Positions 1-10,610 of a stretch of 64,000 bases of DNA are shown here, one piece after another; the stretch's first letter is position 1, and each line of letters opens with the position of its first letter. Both the position numbers and the translations under genes were made by a program. The notes under the pieces were generated by a model. It saw nothing but the letters and a program-made list of their open reading frames with translations. It did no database searches and was not told where the DNA came from. The stretch lies in assembly GCA_025353105.1 (NCBI GenBank), contig JANXRG010000112.1:1-64000 (forward strand), given 5' to 3'. The DNA comes from Verrucomicrobiota bacterium. Its GTDB lineage: Bacteria; Verrucomicrobiota; Verrucomicrobiia; Chthoniobacterales; SZAS-18.

Positions 1-419
1 GGCAATTCGCGCATTCGCTTTGTAGTATTTTTATTTTCGATAACCGTTTTAAACCAACCTTCCTTTAAATAAGCTTTACTCACAATTTTTTTCGCTGTTC
101 TTACTGCGATGTTTAAATCTTCCACATTTTGATTGGCTTCATACAATTTCAAAAAACCCTTTACAATTCTGAAATTAATATCAGTGTATAAAGTTTTATC
201 AATGGGTGGAGCTCCCCATTTGGCGCGGTCTACAGCCGTTAACGTAAAATATTTTTCGGGCTTTATTGTTTTTGAATTATCGGCAAGGACCTCGATTTGC
301 ACGAGGCAGAGTTTCTCGCGGTAGCAATGGAGGCTGTCCGCCTCCGTGTCGATCGCGATGCGGGGTGCTTCTGCCAGGCGGGGCAGGTAGGAGGCAAGTT
401 CTTCAGCGGTGGCGATCAT
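1..419 (-). CDS. RNase D-like N-terminus (42 aa) continuing in frame into a low-GC coding segment of unknown identity; partial at window edge
   Basis: Reverse strand from 419: MIATAEELASYLPRLAEAPRIAIDTEADSLHCYREKLCLVQI is a typical 3'-5' exonuclease (RNase D) start with the IDTEAD motif; from ~292 composition becomes AT-rich and the protein no longer looks like RNase D. Confidence 0.6.
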   Translation of the reverse strand, partial: MIATAEELASYLPRLAEAPRIAIDTEADSLHCYREKLCLVQIEVLADNSKTIKPEKYFTLTAVDRAKWGAPPIDKTLYTDINFRIVKGFLKLYEANQNVEDLNIAVRTAKKIVSKAYLKEGWFKTVIENKNTTKRMREL

Positions 420-430
420 GTCGGTTTCCC

Positions 431-673
431 TAGGAGCCTGTTGAAGTACTGGCACGGCCCAAGCGACGCTCGCCTTCCGGGTTGCGCCGCTTTTTGGATT
501 GGGCGGTGTCGCCGCGCTCGGGCAGGATCGCAAAGAGCCGGAGCGGAGCGAAGACAGGTTCGCAGACTTTCCTTACAATAATACGGGACAATCCAGCCGC
601 TTCGCGCGCTCCGTGCCCAAGCCAAAAATCGATTGCAACGCGGGTCATGCCAGTACTCCAAAAAGCTCCTAAG
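431..673. repeat. REPIN/MITE-like intergenic element with inverted ends TAGGAGCYTKTTGRAGTACTGGCA
   Basis: Left end taggagcctgttgaagtactggcacg (431-456) and right end reverse complement taggagctttttggagtactggcatg; internal arms tttttggattgggc / tttttggcttgggc also pair. Confidence 0.65.
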
Positions 674-2099
674 TCCCCCGCAAGCCGGCCAGCAGCAGCT
701 CCGCGTTGGTGCGGGTGGCTTGAATGTTGTGGATCAAAACTTCCATCGCCTCAATGGCGGGAATTTGGGAAAGCTGTTTTCGCAGCGCCGCGACCAGCGC
801 GAATTCGTCGGGGTGAAACAAGAGCTCGTCCCGCCGCGTGCCGGATTGCGTGACGTGGATTGCCGGAAAGAGCCGCTTGTCGGAGAGCGATCGGTCGAGA
901 TGAATCTCCATGTTTCCGGTCCCTTTAAACTCTTCGAAAATCACCTCGTCCATCCGGCTGCCGGTGTCGACGAGGCAGGTCGCGAGAATCGTCAGGCTGC
1001 CGCCCTCTTCGGTGTTGCGCGCCGCGCCAAAGAATTTTTTTGGCTTACCCAGGGCCTTCGCGTCAAGCCCGCCCGACATGATGCGGCCCTTGCCGGATTG
1101 CAGATTGTTGAAGGCGCGGGCCAGGCGCGTGAGGCTGTCGAGCAGCACCACCACCGGCCGGCCGAGTTCGACCAGTCGCTTTGCGCGTTCGGCCACGAGG
1201 TCGGCCACCTGCGCGTGACGTGCGATCGGTTCGTCGAACGTGGAGCTGTAAATCTCCGCGCCCTGTACCTCGCGTCGGAAATCGGTGACTTCCTCGGGCC
1301 GCTCATCGATCAACAGCAAAATGAGCGAGACGTCGGGCGAGCCAACGGCGATGGAACGCGCGATTTCCTTGAGCATCACGGTTTTGCCGACCCGCGGCGG
1401 CGCGAGAATCAGGCCGCGCTGGCCGCAGCCGAGCGTCGACAGCAGGTCGATCGCGCGGCCCGTCACGCTCGGGTACTTCGGCGTCTCGAGGATCAGCCGC
1501 TGGTTGGGGAACAACGGCGTGAGCTGATCAAAATGCGTCGGCGTCTGCCATTGGCTGATCGGGACGCCTTCGATCGAGGTGATGCGATCGAGGACCAGTG
1601 GCTTCTCGCCGCCGCCGCGTCCGGCTCGCAGCCAACAACGAACGCGCAGGCCGGGCCGGAGCCCGGCGCCCTTCACCAGCGCCGGTGAAATGGAAGCGTC
1701 CTCCGGGCACGGCATGAAATTGAAGGCCGGCCAGCGCAACACCGCGGCGGAATTGGGGCTGTCGGCCGCTTGATCGACCATGCCCTCGGCCTCCACCGCC
1801 ACTCCGTTGGTGAGGTACGCGCGGGCGAGGTCGGTCACGAGGGCGTGACGCGGGCGCGGCGGAAAGTTCCGAAGGTGAAAATGTTCACCCCATTCCAGCA
1901 ATTGAGCCGTTCCGGCCTGCTGGAGCTCATTGAGGCTGACCGTGGTTGGTGGCACCCCGGCGGGCGGCGCGGTGGGAGCACCGGCGTTCGCGGTGGACGG
2001 ATCGATTTCGGTGGTCACGGGTCGGGAAAAATTGGGCAGCAAACGCGCGCCCGGGTCGGGCTTCGCGTGGAAAAAGGGGCGCCGGCGGTCGGCGATCAT
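669..2099 (-). CDS. rho: transcription termination factor Rho
   Basis: Long ORF with [58 protein letters not shown] motifs. Confidence 0.97.
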   Translation of the reverse strand: MIADRRRPFFHAKPDPGARLLPNFSRPVTTEIDPSTANAGAPTAPPAGVPPTTVSLNELQQAGTAQLLEWGEHFHLRNFPPRPRHALVTDLARAYLTNGVAVEAEGMVDQAADSPNSAAVLRWPAFNFMPCPEDASISPALVKGAGLRPGLRVRCWLRAGRGGGEKPLVLDRITSIEGVPISQWQTPTHFDQLTPLFPNQRLILETPKYPSVTGRAIDLLSTLGCGQRGLILAPPRVGKTVMLKEIARSIAVGSPDVSLILLLIDERPEEVTDFRREVQGAEIYSSTFDEPIARHAQVADLVAERAKRLVELGRPVVVLLDSLTRLARAFNNLQSGKGRIMSGGLDAKALGKPKKFFGAARNTEEGGSLTILATCLVDTGSRMDEVIFEEFKGTGNMEIHLDRSLSDKRLFPAIHVTQSGTRRDELLFHPDEFALVAALRKQLSQIPAIEAMEVLIHNIQATRTNAELLLAGLRGT

Positions 2100-2109
2100 G
2101 CGGGTCGGA

Positions 2110-2736
2110 TCAGCGGGCAGAGAGCCGCAGATGCGCGACCAGAAGATTCACCTGTGCTTCGAGAGCGGATGGAGTGCTGTCGTTCCAAATCAAATGCTGG
2201 CAGCGGGAGATTTTTTCGGCGAGAGGCAACTGGCTCGCGATGATTTTGCGAGCCACCGTTTCGTCCAATCGCCGGATTTCCGTGAGGCGGCGGAGCTGGG
2301 TTTCGAAGCGGCACCCGACCACCACTACTCGGTCGAGTAAAACCTCCGCGCCGGTTTCGTAAAGGAGCGGAATATCAACCAGTAAAACGGAGGTTGACCC
2401 GGAATGCAAATTTTCTTCCACCAACGCCCGCCAGGCCGTCCGGATGCGGGGGTGCAGAATTCGCTCCAGCCCCCGGCGCTGGTCGTCGTCGTGAAAGACG
2501 ATCTTGCGCAATGCCGGGCGGTCGACCTGCCCACCCGGGCCCACGACCGACGGGCCGAAGACCCGCTCGAGTTCGCGTCGAACGTCCGCATCGTCATCGA
2601 CCAGGCGCCGGGCCTCCGCGTCGGCGTCAAACACGCGGGCCGCCAAGCCGGCCGCGAGTTGTTTGGTGACGGTGGTTTTGCCCGAGGCGATTCCACCGGT
2701 GATGGCGACGACCATGGCGACTGGGTGTCGGGGCAC
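2110..2736 (-). CDS. coaE: dephospho-CoA kinase
   Basis: AITGGIASGKTTVTKQLA P-loop, DADAEARRLV, family architecture. Confidence 0.93.
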   Translation of the reverse strand: MPRHPVAMVVAITGGIASGKTTVTKQLAAGLAARVFDADAEARRLVDDDADVRRELERVFGPSVVGPGGQVDRPALRKIVFHDDDQRRGLERILHPRIRTAWRALVEENLHSGSTSVLLVDIPLLYETGAEVLLDRVVVVGCRFETQLRRLTEIRRLDETVARKIIASQLPLAEKISRCQHLIWNDSTPSALEAQVNLLVAHLRLSAR

Positions 2737-2760
2737 GGGACGTTCCGCGCGGAAACGTGG

Positions 2761-3762
2761 TCACCCCTTGGCGAACGCGTCAAGCTGATCGGTTTGCGTG
2801 CGAAAATATTCGATCGTCTCGCGGATGCCGACCTCGAAATCGACCTTCGGTTCCCAGCCGAGCACCTGGCGCGCGCGGCCTATGTCCGGCTGGCGCACCT
2901 TGGGGTCGTCCACCGGGAGCGGATGAAATTCCATCGCCGACCTGGTCCCGGTGATGCGAATGATGTGCCGGCCGAATTCCTCGATCGTCATCTCGCGCGG
3001 GTTGCCGATGTTCACCGGCTCGTGGAAATCAGATTGCGAGAGTCGGAAGATGCCGTCGATGAGATCACTGACGTAACAGAAGCTGCGCGTCTGTTTGCCG
3101 TCGCCAAAGATCGTCAGCGGCTTTCCCGTCAGCGCCTGGCCGATGAACGCCGGCACCACGCGGCCGTCCCGCAAGCGCATCCGCGGTCCGTAGGTGTTGA
3201 AAATGCGAACGATTTTCGTGTCGACCTTGTGGTAGCGGTGATACGCCATCGTCATCGCCTCGGCGAAGCGCTTGGCCTCGTCGTACACCCCGCGCGGCCC
3301 GATGGGATTGACGTTGCCCCAGTAGTCCTCCTTTTGCGGGTGGACGAGCGGGTCGCCGTAGCATTCGGACGTCGAGGCGAGCAGGTATTTCGCGCCCTTG
3401 GCCTTCGCGAGACCGAGTGAGTTGTGCGTGCCGAGCGCGCCGACCTTCAAGGTGGGAATCGGCAGCTCGAGGTAGTCGATCGGACTCGCCGGCGACGCGA
3501 AATGAAAGACAAAATCCACGCGACCCGGCACGAAGATGTACTGCGTGACGTCGTGCTTGATGAAACGGAAACGCTCGTTGCCGGCCAGATGCCCGATGTT
3601 GCGCGTGTTACCGGTGATCAAGTTGTCGATCGCCACCACGCAATGCCCCTCCGCGAGCAGACGATCGGTGAGGTGCGAACCGAGGAATCCGCTACCGCCC
3701 GTGACGACGGTGATGGGACGATCACGGGAGACTTCCGGATGAAAGAGGGAGGCTTGGGACAT
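2761..3762 (-). CDS. NAD-dependent epimerase/dehydratase, UDP-glucuronate decarboxylase-like
   Basis: [23 protein letters not shown] Rossmann motif, [11 protein letters not shown] (YxxxK), [19 protein letters not shown]; start placed at MSQASLF inside the longer ORF. Confidence 0.9.
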   Translation of the reverse strand: MSQASLFHPEVSRDRPITVVTGGSGFLGSHLTDRLLAEGHCVVAIDNLITGNTRNIGHLAGNERFRFIKHDVTQYIFVPGRVDFVFHFASPASPIDYLELPIPTLKVGALGTHNSLGLAKAKGAKYLLASTSECYGDPLVHPQKEDYWGNVNPIGPRGVYDEAKRFAEAMTMAYHRYHKVDTKIVRIFNTYGPRMRLRDGRVVPAFIGQALTGKPLTIFGDGKQTRSFCYVSDLIDGIFRLSQSDFHEPVNIGNPREMTIEEFGRHIIRITGTRSAMEFHPLPVDDPKVRQPDIGRARQVLGWEPKVDFEVGIRETIEYFRTQTDQLDAFAKG

Positions 3763-3839
3763 GGGCAGCGCTGATCTAGACTTGGCGGCCCCGGGAAGCC
3801 AGTGAAATCCGGGCAGGAGCGGTGCCGGCCGCGATATTT

Positions 3840-5231
3840 TCAGCGCGCGCCGAGACCCGACAACACCACCGGGATCGTGCGCAGGAGAATCTTGATGTCG
3901 AGCCAGAGGGACCAGGTGTCGATGTAGGCCAGATCCAGCCGCACCCATTCGTCGAAGCTCGTGATCTCGTTGCGGCCGCTGATCTGCCACAGGCACGTCA
4001 GGCCCGGCGGCACACTCAACCGCCGCCGCTGCGCACGGGATTCGATGCGCGCGATTTCGTCAAGCGGCAGCGGGCGCGGACCCACCAGGCTCATTTCCCC
4101 CCGCAGCACATTGTAGAGCTGCGGCAGCTCATCGAGACTCGTGGTGCGAAGCCAGTGACCGAAGCGCGTCACGCGCGGGTCGCTGTCCACCTTGAACACG
4201 GGCCCCTCCATCTTGTTCAGCTCGACCAGCGCGGTCTTCCGCATCTCCGCGTCCACGACCATGGAGCGGAATTTGTACATCGTAAACGGCCGACCGTGCA
4301 GGCCGCCGCGTTGCTGCCGGAAAAGGACCGGGCCGCGCGAGCTGACCCGGATGGCGATCGCGACGGCGAGGAATACCGGCGAGAGCAACCCGAGCCCGGC
4401 GACCGAGCCCACGATGTCGAGCACGCGCTTCGCCAGCAGCTCCCACGAGGCGTCGGACGTCGTGCGAAACACCAGCATGGGGTGCTCGCCCAGCATGTCG
4501 AAGGTCGGCCGCGCGATCGCCGTGCGGATGAAATCGGCCATCATCCAGGCCTCAACCCCTTCCGTTTCGCACGCCTCAATCGCGGCTTGCACGCGATCGA
4601 GCTGGCCGTGCGCCGCCGCGAAAATCACCCGGGTGACGGAATGGCGGTGCAGCAATTCTGCCAGCTCGGACAACGGTTCGGCGGAGATGTCGAATCGTCC
4701 GACGACCTGGAGTTGCAGTTTTTGCGCGACGGTGAAGGACGCCACCAGGCGCTCCATGTCCTCCGGCAGGCCCGCGAGGAGGACGGGCTCGCTCAGCTTG
4801 CCATGGGCGGCGAGATGGCTCGCGCGCATGCGGAAGAAATAATCCTTGGCCAGCAGCAGCAGCGTACCACCGAGCACGAAGAGAATCAGCACGGACCGGC
4901 TCGGCAACTCGAGCCGGAGGAACATCACGCAAACCCCCACCAGCAAACCGAGCCACACGAGTGCGCGCAAGATCTGGCTGAGCGAGCGTCCTGGATTCTT
5001 TTGCAGCGGGTGCTGGTAGAATCCCTGCATGCCGAGAAACAGCGGACCAAACGGCACGATGATCAGGACCATCCAAAGATGCCGTGAGAAGGGCGGAATC
5101 TGGACTTCGAGGTTGAACCATTCCGTCCAGGCCGTGCGCAAGGTATGCGCACCCCAGAACGCGAGCAGGAGCAGCGCCGCGTCAAGGATCTGCTGCAACA
5201 GGTTGTTGATCTCCTGCTTTTGGCGGAACAT
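3840..5231 (-). CDS. exopolysaccharide biosynthesis polyprenyl glycosylphosphotransferase (bacterial sugar transferase)
   Basis: N-terminal TM region plus C-terminal [26 protein letters not shown] and [26 protein letters not shown]; start MFRQKQE. Confidence 0.92.
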   Translation of the reverse strand: MFRQKQEINNLLQQILDAALLLLAFWGAHTLRTAWTEWFNLEVQIPPFSRHLWMVLIIVPFGPLFLGMQGFYQHPLQKNPGRSLSQILRALVWLGLLVGVCVMFLRLELPSRSVLILFVLGGTLLLLAKDYFFRMRASHLAAHGKLSEPVLLAGLPEDMERLVASFTVAQKLQLQVVGRFDISAEPLSELAELLHRHSVTRVIFAAAHGQLDRVQAAIEACETEGVEAWMMADFIRTAIARPTFDMLGEHPMLVFRTTSDASWELLAKRVLDIVGSVAGLGLLSPVFLAVAIAIRVSSRGPVLFRQQRGGLHGRPFTMYKFRSMVVDAEMRKTALVELNKMEGPVFKVDSDPRVTRFGHWLRTTSLDELPQLYNVLRGEMSLVGPRPLPLDEIARIESRAQRRRLSVPPGLTCLWQISGRNEITSFDEWVRLDLAYIDTWSLWLDIKILLRTIPVVLSGLGAR

Positions 5232-5254
5232 CGCCCGCAAGTAATACCCACATT

Positions 5255-5938
5255 TTGAAAAAGACAAAGCATCCACTCCGATCCGCGGTCCTGGTCGGGA
5301 CGGTGCACGACGCACTCTCGCTCCGTCGGGCCCTCCGGCTGGCGACCTTGCCTGCGCCGCCCGACTGGCTCGAGATTCGCCTCGATGCGATCGTGCCTCC
5401 GGCCGAGGCGTGGACTCAGCTGCGGCGCCGTCCGCTCTTGCTCACGGTACGGACCGCTGCCGAGGGCGGGAAGCGCCGCCTGAGCGGGGCCGAGCGGCAA
5501 CAATTGTTTCTCGAGCACCTGCCCCACGCGAGCCATCTCGATCTGGAAATCGCCTCGTTGCGGGAACTTCGCGCGGTACACACGGCGGCCCGACGCGCGG
5601 GGGTGGGCCTCGTCGCGTCGTTCCATGATTTTAACGGCACCCCGACGCTTCGGCGGCTGAAGGCGCTCGCCGATCGCGCCGTTTTTGCCGGAGCGGTGGT
5701 GCTGAAGGTGGCTACGACCACCGACAACGCGGCGGCGCTCGCTCGGCTCGTTCAATTCGTCGGCACCGAGAAACGTCTCCCGATTGCCGCCATGGGCATG
5801 GGTCGCTTGGGGCGCGTCTCGCGCCTCATGCTGGCGGCGGTGGGGTCCATTTTGAATTACGTCAGCCTTGGTCCGCCGGCGGCCTCGGGCCAGTGGCCGG
5901 CCGCGCTATTCCGGCGGCGCCTCGCGGAGTTGCGGTAG
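5255..5938 (+). CDS. aroD: type I 3-dehydroquinate dehydratase
   Basis: LEIRLDAI, VASFHDFNGTP, VVLKVATTTDN, IAAMGMGRLGRVSRL motifs; TTG start. Confidence 0.88.
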   Translation: MKKTKHPLRSAVLVGTVHDALSLRRALRLATLPAPPDWLEIRLDAIVPPAEAWTQLRRRPLLLTVRTAAEGGKRRLSGAERQQLFLEHLPHASHLDLEIASLRELRAVHTAARRAGVGLVASFHDFNGTPTLRRLKALADRAVFAGAVVLKVATTTDNAAALARLVQFVGTEKRLPIAAMGMGRLGRVSRLMLAAVGSILNYVSLGPPAASGQWPAALFRRRLAELR

Positions 5939-5972
5939 GAGCCTGTTGAAATACTGACATCGCCCGCGTTGC
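5936..5972 (+). repeat. Lone copy of the REP-like unit TAGGAGCCTGTTGAAATACTGACATCGCCCGCGTTGC
   Basis: Matches both ends of the 431-673 element by eye; its TAG is the aroD stop codon. Confidence 0.6.
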
Positions 5973-6002
5973 CAGGGCGGCGGCCGCGCGGATATTCGGG
6001 TG

Positions 6003-6611
6003 ATGAAATTGCCCGAAAAGGTCCCCGTGATGGTGCTCCCGGGTTCGTCGTTGTTTCCCCACGCGATGCTGCCGCTGTTCATCTTTGAACCGCGCTATCG
6101 CGCCATGTTGCAGAGTGCGCTCGAGACCGACCGGATGTTCTGCATCGCGATGGTGCGGCCCGGCGTCGAGGACTGGGTGAATTCCGAGGATTTTCATCAC
6201 GTGGCCGGGATTGGCCTGGTGCGGGCGTGCGTCGGCCGGGAGGACGGCACCTCCAATCTGGTCCTGCAGGGACTGGCGCGCGTGCGCTTCCAGGGTTTCA
6301 CGCGGACGGATCCGTTTTACGTTGCGCGGATTGAGGAGATCCCCTCGATCCCGGCGGAAGATCCAGTCGCCGACGCCCTGGCGGCAAAGGCGCGCGAGCT
6401 CTGCCGGCGATTCAAGGAGCGCGATCTCGAACTGCCGGCGCAGTTGGAGCAGTACCTCGCGCAAATCCACGAGCCCGGCGTGCTCGCGGATGTGATCGCG
6501 AACACGTTTGTCGGCGACGCGGCGGAGCGACAGCGCCTGCTCGAGCAGGCCGAGGAGGGCCGGCGCCTGCGGATGCTGATCAAGTGTCTCAAACGCGAAC
6601 TCAACGACTGA
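6003..6611 (+). CDS. LON peptidase substrate-binding domain protein
   Basis: VPVMVLPGSSLFPHAMLPLFIFEPRYRAMLQSAL, typical LON N-terminal domain without protease domain. Confidence 0.9.
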   Translation: MKLPEKVPVMVLPGSSLFPHAMLPLFIFEPRYRAMLQSALETDRMFCIAMVRPGVEDWVNSEDFHHVAGIGLVRACVGREDGTSNLVLQGLARVRFQGFTRTDPFYVARIEEIPSIPAEDPVADALAAKARELCRRFKERDLELPAQLEQYLAQIHEPGVLADVIANTFVGDAAERQRLLEQAEEGRRLRMLIKCLKRELND

Positions 6612-6794
6612 ACCGTCCGGCCGGCGCGGTGATTGGCGTTTTTGGCGCGATACGCTTCCTTCATGGATGGCACCCAGCATCCCCGCACCGAAGAGCGAGG
6701 CGATGATCGAGAGTTCCGGCGCTACGTGATTGCCGATCCGTAACCATGCATCACTTCGGGCTTGCTTCGAATTTCGAATTTCCTCTTTAGCCAG

Positions 6795-8600
6795 CTACCG
6801 CGCCTCAAACATCGGCAGTTGCGTCATCTGCGGCACGAGCACGAGGCCTTTGTCCGTGATGCGGATTTCGGGAATCACCGAGAGAGGAATCAAGTTAAAG
6901 CCCATGAACGGCAGCGTGCAGCCCAGCTCGGCCCACGCTTTCTTTAGTTCAGTCGTCTCGGCGGCGACCATAGTCGCGCGCTTATCCGACAACAGGCCGG
7001 CGATGGGCAGCTCTACCATCGCGAGCAACTTACCCCCGCGCACGACGCACACGCCGCCCTGCGCTTTTCGCAGTGCCTCCACCGCAATGCGCATGTCCGC
7101 TTCATTGTCGCCCGCCACAATCAAATTGTGTGAGTCGTGCCCAACGGTGCTCGCGACCGCGCCATCGTGCAGTCCGAAATCCTGCAGCACGCCGCGCGCG
7201 CTACCGCCATTGAGACCGTGTCGCTCGATCACGGTGACAAAACACAAACGGTGTTCAGCGCAAAGCGAGGACCAGTCTGCCGGCTTTGCTTTCAACTCAA
7301 TCGCCGAATGGAAAAGGATGATGCCAGGCAGCGCCGTGCGGATCGCATGCAGTGTGCCTGGACTGGACGGCAGCGCCGGCAGCAACGCGGGCGTCGCGGG
7401 CATTTTCACCGTTTCATACGCGGGACGCGGATAGACATAGCGTTTACTCAACGCCGCCTCGAGGAGCGCGGTCGGTCGGCGCGATTCAACCATCAACTCG
7501 CCGCCGTACCAGGTATTCTGCACCTGGAGATCGTCGTTGAGGAGGACCAGATCCGCGCGGCGTCCGCCGCCGAGTCCGCCGATTTCCCCGTCCATCGCAT
7601 AGCGCGTCGCCGGATGCAGCGAACCCATGCTCCACGCGGTCTCGCGCTTGATGCCATGGGTGATCGCCTCGCGGACGACCCAATCCATCCCGAACGAAAA
7701 GACGTCGTCCGCATCGCGATCGTCCGTGCAGACGCAGACACGCTTCGAATTCGCGCCGAGTTCCGTCACGGCCTTGATCGCGAGCGGCAGGCTGTGCCAC
7801 GGCGTCGTGGGCGGCCCGCCGCGCAAGAACACCCAGAGGCCCGCCTCGAGAAAATCATCGGCAATGTCGCGGTCGATCGCCTCGTGCGTATCGGTGATGC
7901 CGCTCGCCGCGTACGCCGCGACAAATTCACGGCCGTAGATGTGGCCGCAGACCGGGCGCCCTCGCTTGAGCGCCGCGGCGAGGATGGCATGGCTGCGCTC
8001 GTCACCCATCACAACCGGCACGAAGTCCATCTTCTCGCCGAGCGCCACCGCCTCGGGCCAGCGATCGAAGAGCGCGCCGATCTTTGCCGCAGTGAGGTCG
8101 CCGCCGGCGGTCTCCAACTCGGGAGTGGTCGCCGGCACGGTGCTGGGCACGGTCAGGAAAACGCTGAGCGGCGCCTGCCGCGCGTCCTCGAGCATCCATT
8201 CGATGCCCCGCACGTCGAGCACGTTGCCGATTTCGTGGCTGTCGCAGAAAATCGTCGTGGTGCCATTGAGCAACGCCGCCTCCGCGTATGCGCACGCGGT
8301 CATCATGCTGCTTTCAATGTGGACGTGGGGATCGCACAGTCCGGGCGCGATGACCCCGCCGCGCGCGTCGTAAAACCGGACCCCACCGGACTTCGTGCAC
8401 GATCCGGCCGGCTTCAACGCGGCGATGCGACCGCGCGTGACCCACACCTCGCGCTCGGCCAGAGTCCGTTCGGTATAAGTCGAGAGAAGACGCGCACCGG
8501 TGATTACGAGATCGGGTTTTTCGCGCCCCGACGCCACGTCGGCGAGATGCCGCGTGACTTCGTGCAGCGGCGGAACGGAAAGACGCGTGATGTTTTCCAT
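6795..8600 (-). CDS. ade: adenine deaminase
   Basis: [37 protein letters not shown], amidohydrolase family; start MENITRLS. Confidence 0.93.
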   Translation of the reverse strand: MENITRLSVPPLHEVTRHLADVASGREKPDLVITGARLLSTYTERTLAEREVWVTRGRIAALKPAGSCTKSGGVRFYDARGGVIAPGLCDPHVHIESSMMTACAYAEAALLNGTTTIFCDSHEIGNVLDVRGIEWMLEDARQAPLSVFLTVPSTVPATTPELETAGGDLTAAKIGALFDRWPEAVALGEKMDFVPVVMGDERSHAILAAALKRGRPVCGHIYGREFVAAYAASGITDTHEAIDRDIADDFLEAGLWVFLRGGPPTTPWHSLPLAIKAVTELGANSKRVCVCTDDRDADDVFSFGMDWVVREAITHGIKRETAWSMGSLHPATRYAMDGEIGGLGGGRRADLVLLNDDLQVQNTWYGGELMVESRRPTALLEAALSKRYVYPRPAYETVKMPATPALLPALPSSPGTLHAIRTALPGIILFHSAIELKAKPADWSSLCAEHRLCFVTVIERHGLNGGSARGVLQDFGLHDGAVASTVGHDSHNLIVAGDNEADMRIAVEALRKAQGGVCVVRGGKLLAMVELPIAGLLSDKRATMVAAETTELKKAWAELGCTLPFMGFNLIPLSVIPEIRITDKGLVLVPQMTQLPMFEAR

Positions 8601-8769
8601 GGAAACGGGAGTCGAAGGTCGAGGAGACTGGAAGCTAGGCGATAGTTCCCGGGGGCAGGGGGACAATCGAGGGCCAGCATGTCAATGCAAAGCGTTGCGA
8701 GTCGACTATGACTAAGGCATTTCCCGGATTCCTGCCCCTTCCGTGAGCTCCGTGTGAAAACCGCCAAAA

Positions 8770-9384
8770 TCACGATCTCCCCACCAACTCGCCGACCGTC
8801 CGTCCCGCCTCGGCCGTCGCAAAGGGGACCGGCGCATCGTCATCCTCGGCCTTGTGCGCCGGCGCGCCGCCGCCGGTCGGCGGACGGTCCAGGCGCAGGT
8901 CGCCGTCGTCGTCGCCGCCCCGGCCGCTGTCGTCGTCCCCCACCGGCACCCGAACAAATGGATCGATAAAGTGATCCAGCGCGATGAACAACGCCTTCGC
9001 GTGGCGCGCGATCAACACGCCGAGGAACGGCGCCGGAAGTCCCGTGGCCACGAGCAGCACCGGCGTCGAGACGTCGCAATAGTACTCGAGGAAGATGTAG
9101 GTAATGAGCGCCACCGAGACGACAAACCCAAAATTCAAAACCCAGAGCGAGAACAGGAAATAGCCGGGCTCGCGTTCATAAGGGAAGCCGCAGCGGGGGC
9201 AGCCGTCGAGCGGCGTAAACCAATCCATGACGCTGCGCGTCCGCCAGGCTGGTATAAAAAGCGGACTGCGCCCGCACACCGGGCATTTCAAACGCAGGGC
9301 GCGCCAAAGGAAAATAAGCGCCAGCCGGAACGTCCGCGGTTCCGGCGTCGAGTCGCCATGCCAGCCGTTGGCCATGGCAGCCAA
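8770..9384 (-). CDS. DUF983 family membrane protein
   Basis: LKCPVCGRSPLF...CPRCGFPYEREPGYF followed by TM segments. Confidence 0.85.
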   Translation of the reverse strand: MAAMANGWHGDSTPEPRTFRLALIFLWRALRLKCPVCGRSPLFIPAWRTRSVMDWFTPLDGCPRCGFPYEREPGYFLFSLWVLNFGFVVSVALITYIFLEYYCDVSTPVLLVATGLPAPFLGVLIARHAKALFIALDHFIDPFVRVPVGDDDSGRGGDDDGDLRLDRPPTGGGAPAHKAEDDDAPVPFATAEAGRTVGELVGRS

Positions 9385-9412
9385 TTAACATTGGCCGCTG
9401 TTGGCGGCAATG

Positions 9413-9440
9413 CCGAACTCCGAATGCCGAGTGCCGAATA
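9413..9440 (+). repeat. Heptameric tandem repeat (ccgaact)(ccgaatg)(ccgagtg)(ccgaata)
   Basis: Four contiguous degenerate 7-mers read directly. Confidence 0.75.
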
Positions 9441-9786
9441 GGCGGAAAGATGGATCCACAAATGGACGCACATGGCCAGAAATCGGCTGAGTGATGGAAC
9501 CACAGATTGCGCAGATTCTCGCAGATTTCGGATGAGGAATGATCGGTCGTCACTGCGCTCTGGATGGCTGCAAGGAGTGTCGAGGAGTCGAGCGCCGGAG
9601 CGTCGCAGCGCGCGGAGCACGCGTTGAGTTCGACGGGAAAGACTTTGGGGGGGGTCGGAGACAGGCGAGCGTCAGCGCCGCCGGCGCGATTGAAAACCTC
9701 CACGACGTGCGCATTCGTCCCGTCATGACAGTGTTGTCTGCGGCCTTGGTCAAATCCGTTGGTAAAACCGATTTGACAATAAATCA

Positions 9787-9805
9787 ACTGAGACACATTC
9801 TCAGT
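9787..9805. promoter_or_regulatory. Perfect inverted repeat ACTGAGA-CACAT-TCTCAGT, candidate Fur-family/metalloregulator operator
   Basis: 7-bp arms, 5-bp spacer, 3 bp before the ATG of the beta-barrel gene; TTGACA at 9773-9778. Confidence 0.55.
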
Positions 9806-9808
9806 CTC

Positions 9809-10576
9809 ATGAAGAGTTTATTTGGATTCTCGGGATTATTGGTTGTATTCGGCTCGGTCTTTATTACACCGCAAAGTCTTGCGGACAGGCATTTTACATT
9901 TCCATACGAAAGCTACACCGAGGCGCCTGGCGTCATTGAATCCGAAAATCAGGTGTTTGGCGCCCTGCGCCGCGTTGACGGCCGGATTACATTCGGTCTC
10001 AACGTCCGGAACGAGTTGGAGTTTGGCGTCGCCCGGGATTTCCAGCTCGGCATTTATTACGCAAACTGGTCGTACCGTTCGGGCCAGGGTGGCGAGCAGG
10101 CGGCCTACCGCTACGAAAGCACGGCGGTTGAAGCGAAGTACCGTCTCATGGACGAGCACAAGGGCCAGCCGTTCGGTCTCGCGGTCCTCGGCGAAGTCGC
10201 GGGCGGGCGGCGCTTTCTGGGATTGGAGACGCGCCTGATTGCGGACAAGCGTCTGGGTCGATGGCAGCTGGTTTACAATCTGATTGTCGAATCGGAGTGG
10301 GAAGACGTGCAGCTTCGATCCCGGACCATCACGCTCGGGCAGAGCGCCGGCCTGCGGTACGATCTGGCGCCGAGTTTGTCGCTCGGAATGGAGGGACGTT
10401 ACGAAGCGGGCTTTCCCAACCGCGGCGAATCCACCTCCCACACCGTGTTTGCGGGCCCCGTGGTTTCGTACCACGTCGAACGATTCTACGTCACGGCCTC
10501 GGCGGCGTTCCAGGTCACCGACGTCCGGGAACAGCCCCGGTTCTTTCCGCGCGTGATTTTCGGATTCAAGTTCTAG
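9809..10576 (+). CDS. outer-membrane beta-barrel protein, function unknown
   Basis: Signal peptide MKSLFGFSGLLVVFGSVFITPQSLA, alternating amphipathic strands, terminal ...IFGFKF aromatic C-terminus. Confidence 0.75.
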   Translation: MKSLFGFSGLLVVFGSVFITPQSLADRHFTFPYESYTEAPGVIESENQVFGALRRVDGRITFGLNVRNELEFGVARDFQLGIYYANWSYRSGQGGEQAAYRYESTAVEAKYRLMDEHKGQPFGLAVLGEVAGGRRFLGLETRLIADKRLGRWQLVYNLIVESEWEDVQLRSRTITLGQSAGLRYDLAPSLSLGMEGRYEAGFPNRGESTSHTVFAGPVVSYHVERFYVTASAAFQVTDVREQPRFFPRVIFGFKF

Positions 10577-10610
10577 ACGAAGCACCGGTTTTCACCGCGT
10601 CCCGCGCGGA

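Noticed and set aside
633-1688. Long + strand ORF (351 aa) opposite rho
   Set aside because: Antisense of a strongly conserved gene; Arg/Ala/His-rich composition typical of high-GC shadow ORFs.
3822-5087. 421-aa + strand ORF opposite the sugar transferase
   Set aside because: Shadow ORF; no recognisable motifs, while the opposite strand has clear family signatures.
6664-6742. 26-codon ORF MDGTQHPRTEERGDDREFRRYVIADP after the LON-domain gene
   Set aside because: Too short, no paralog or recognisable family; could be real but unsupported.
7137-8645. 502-aa + strand ORF opposite adenine deaminase
   Set aside because: Shadow ORF of a conserved amidohydrolase gene.
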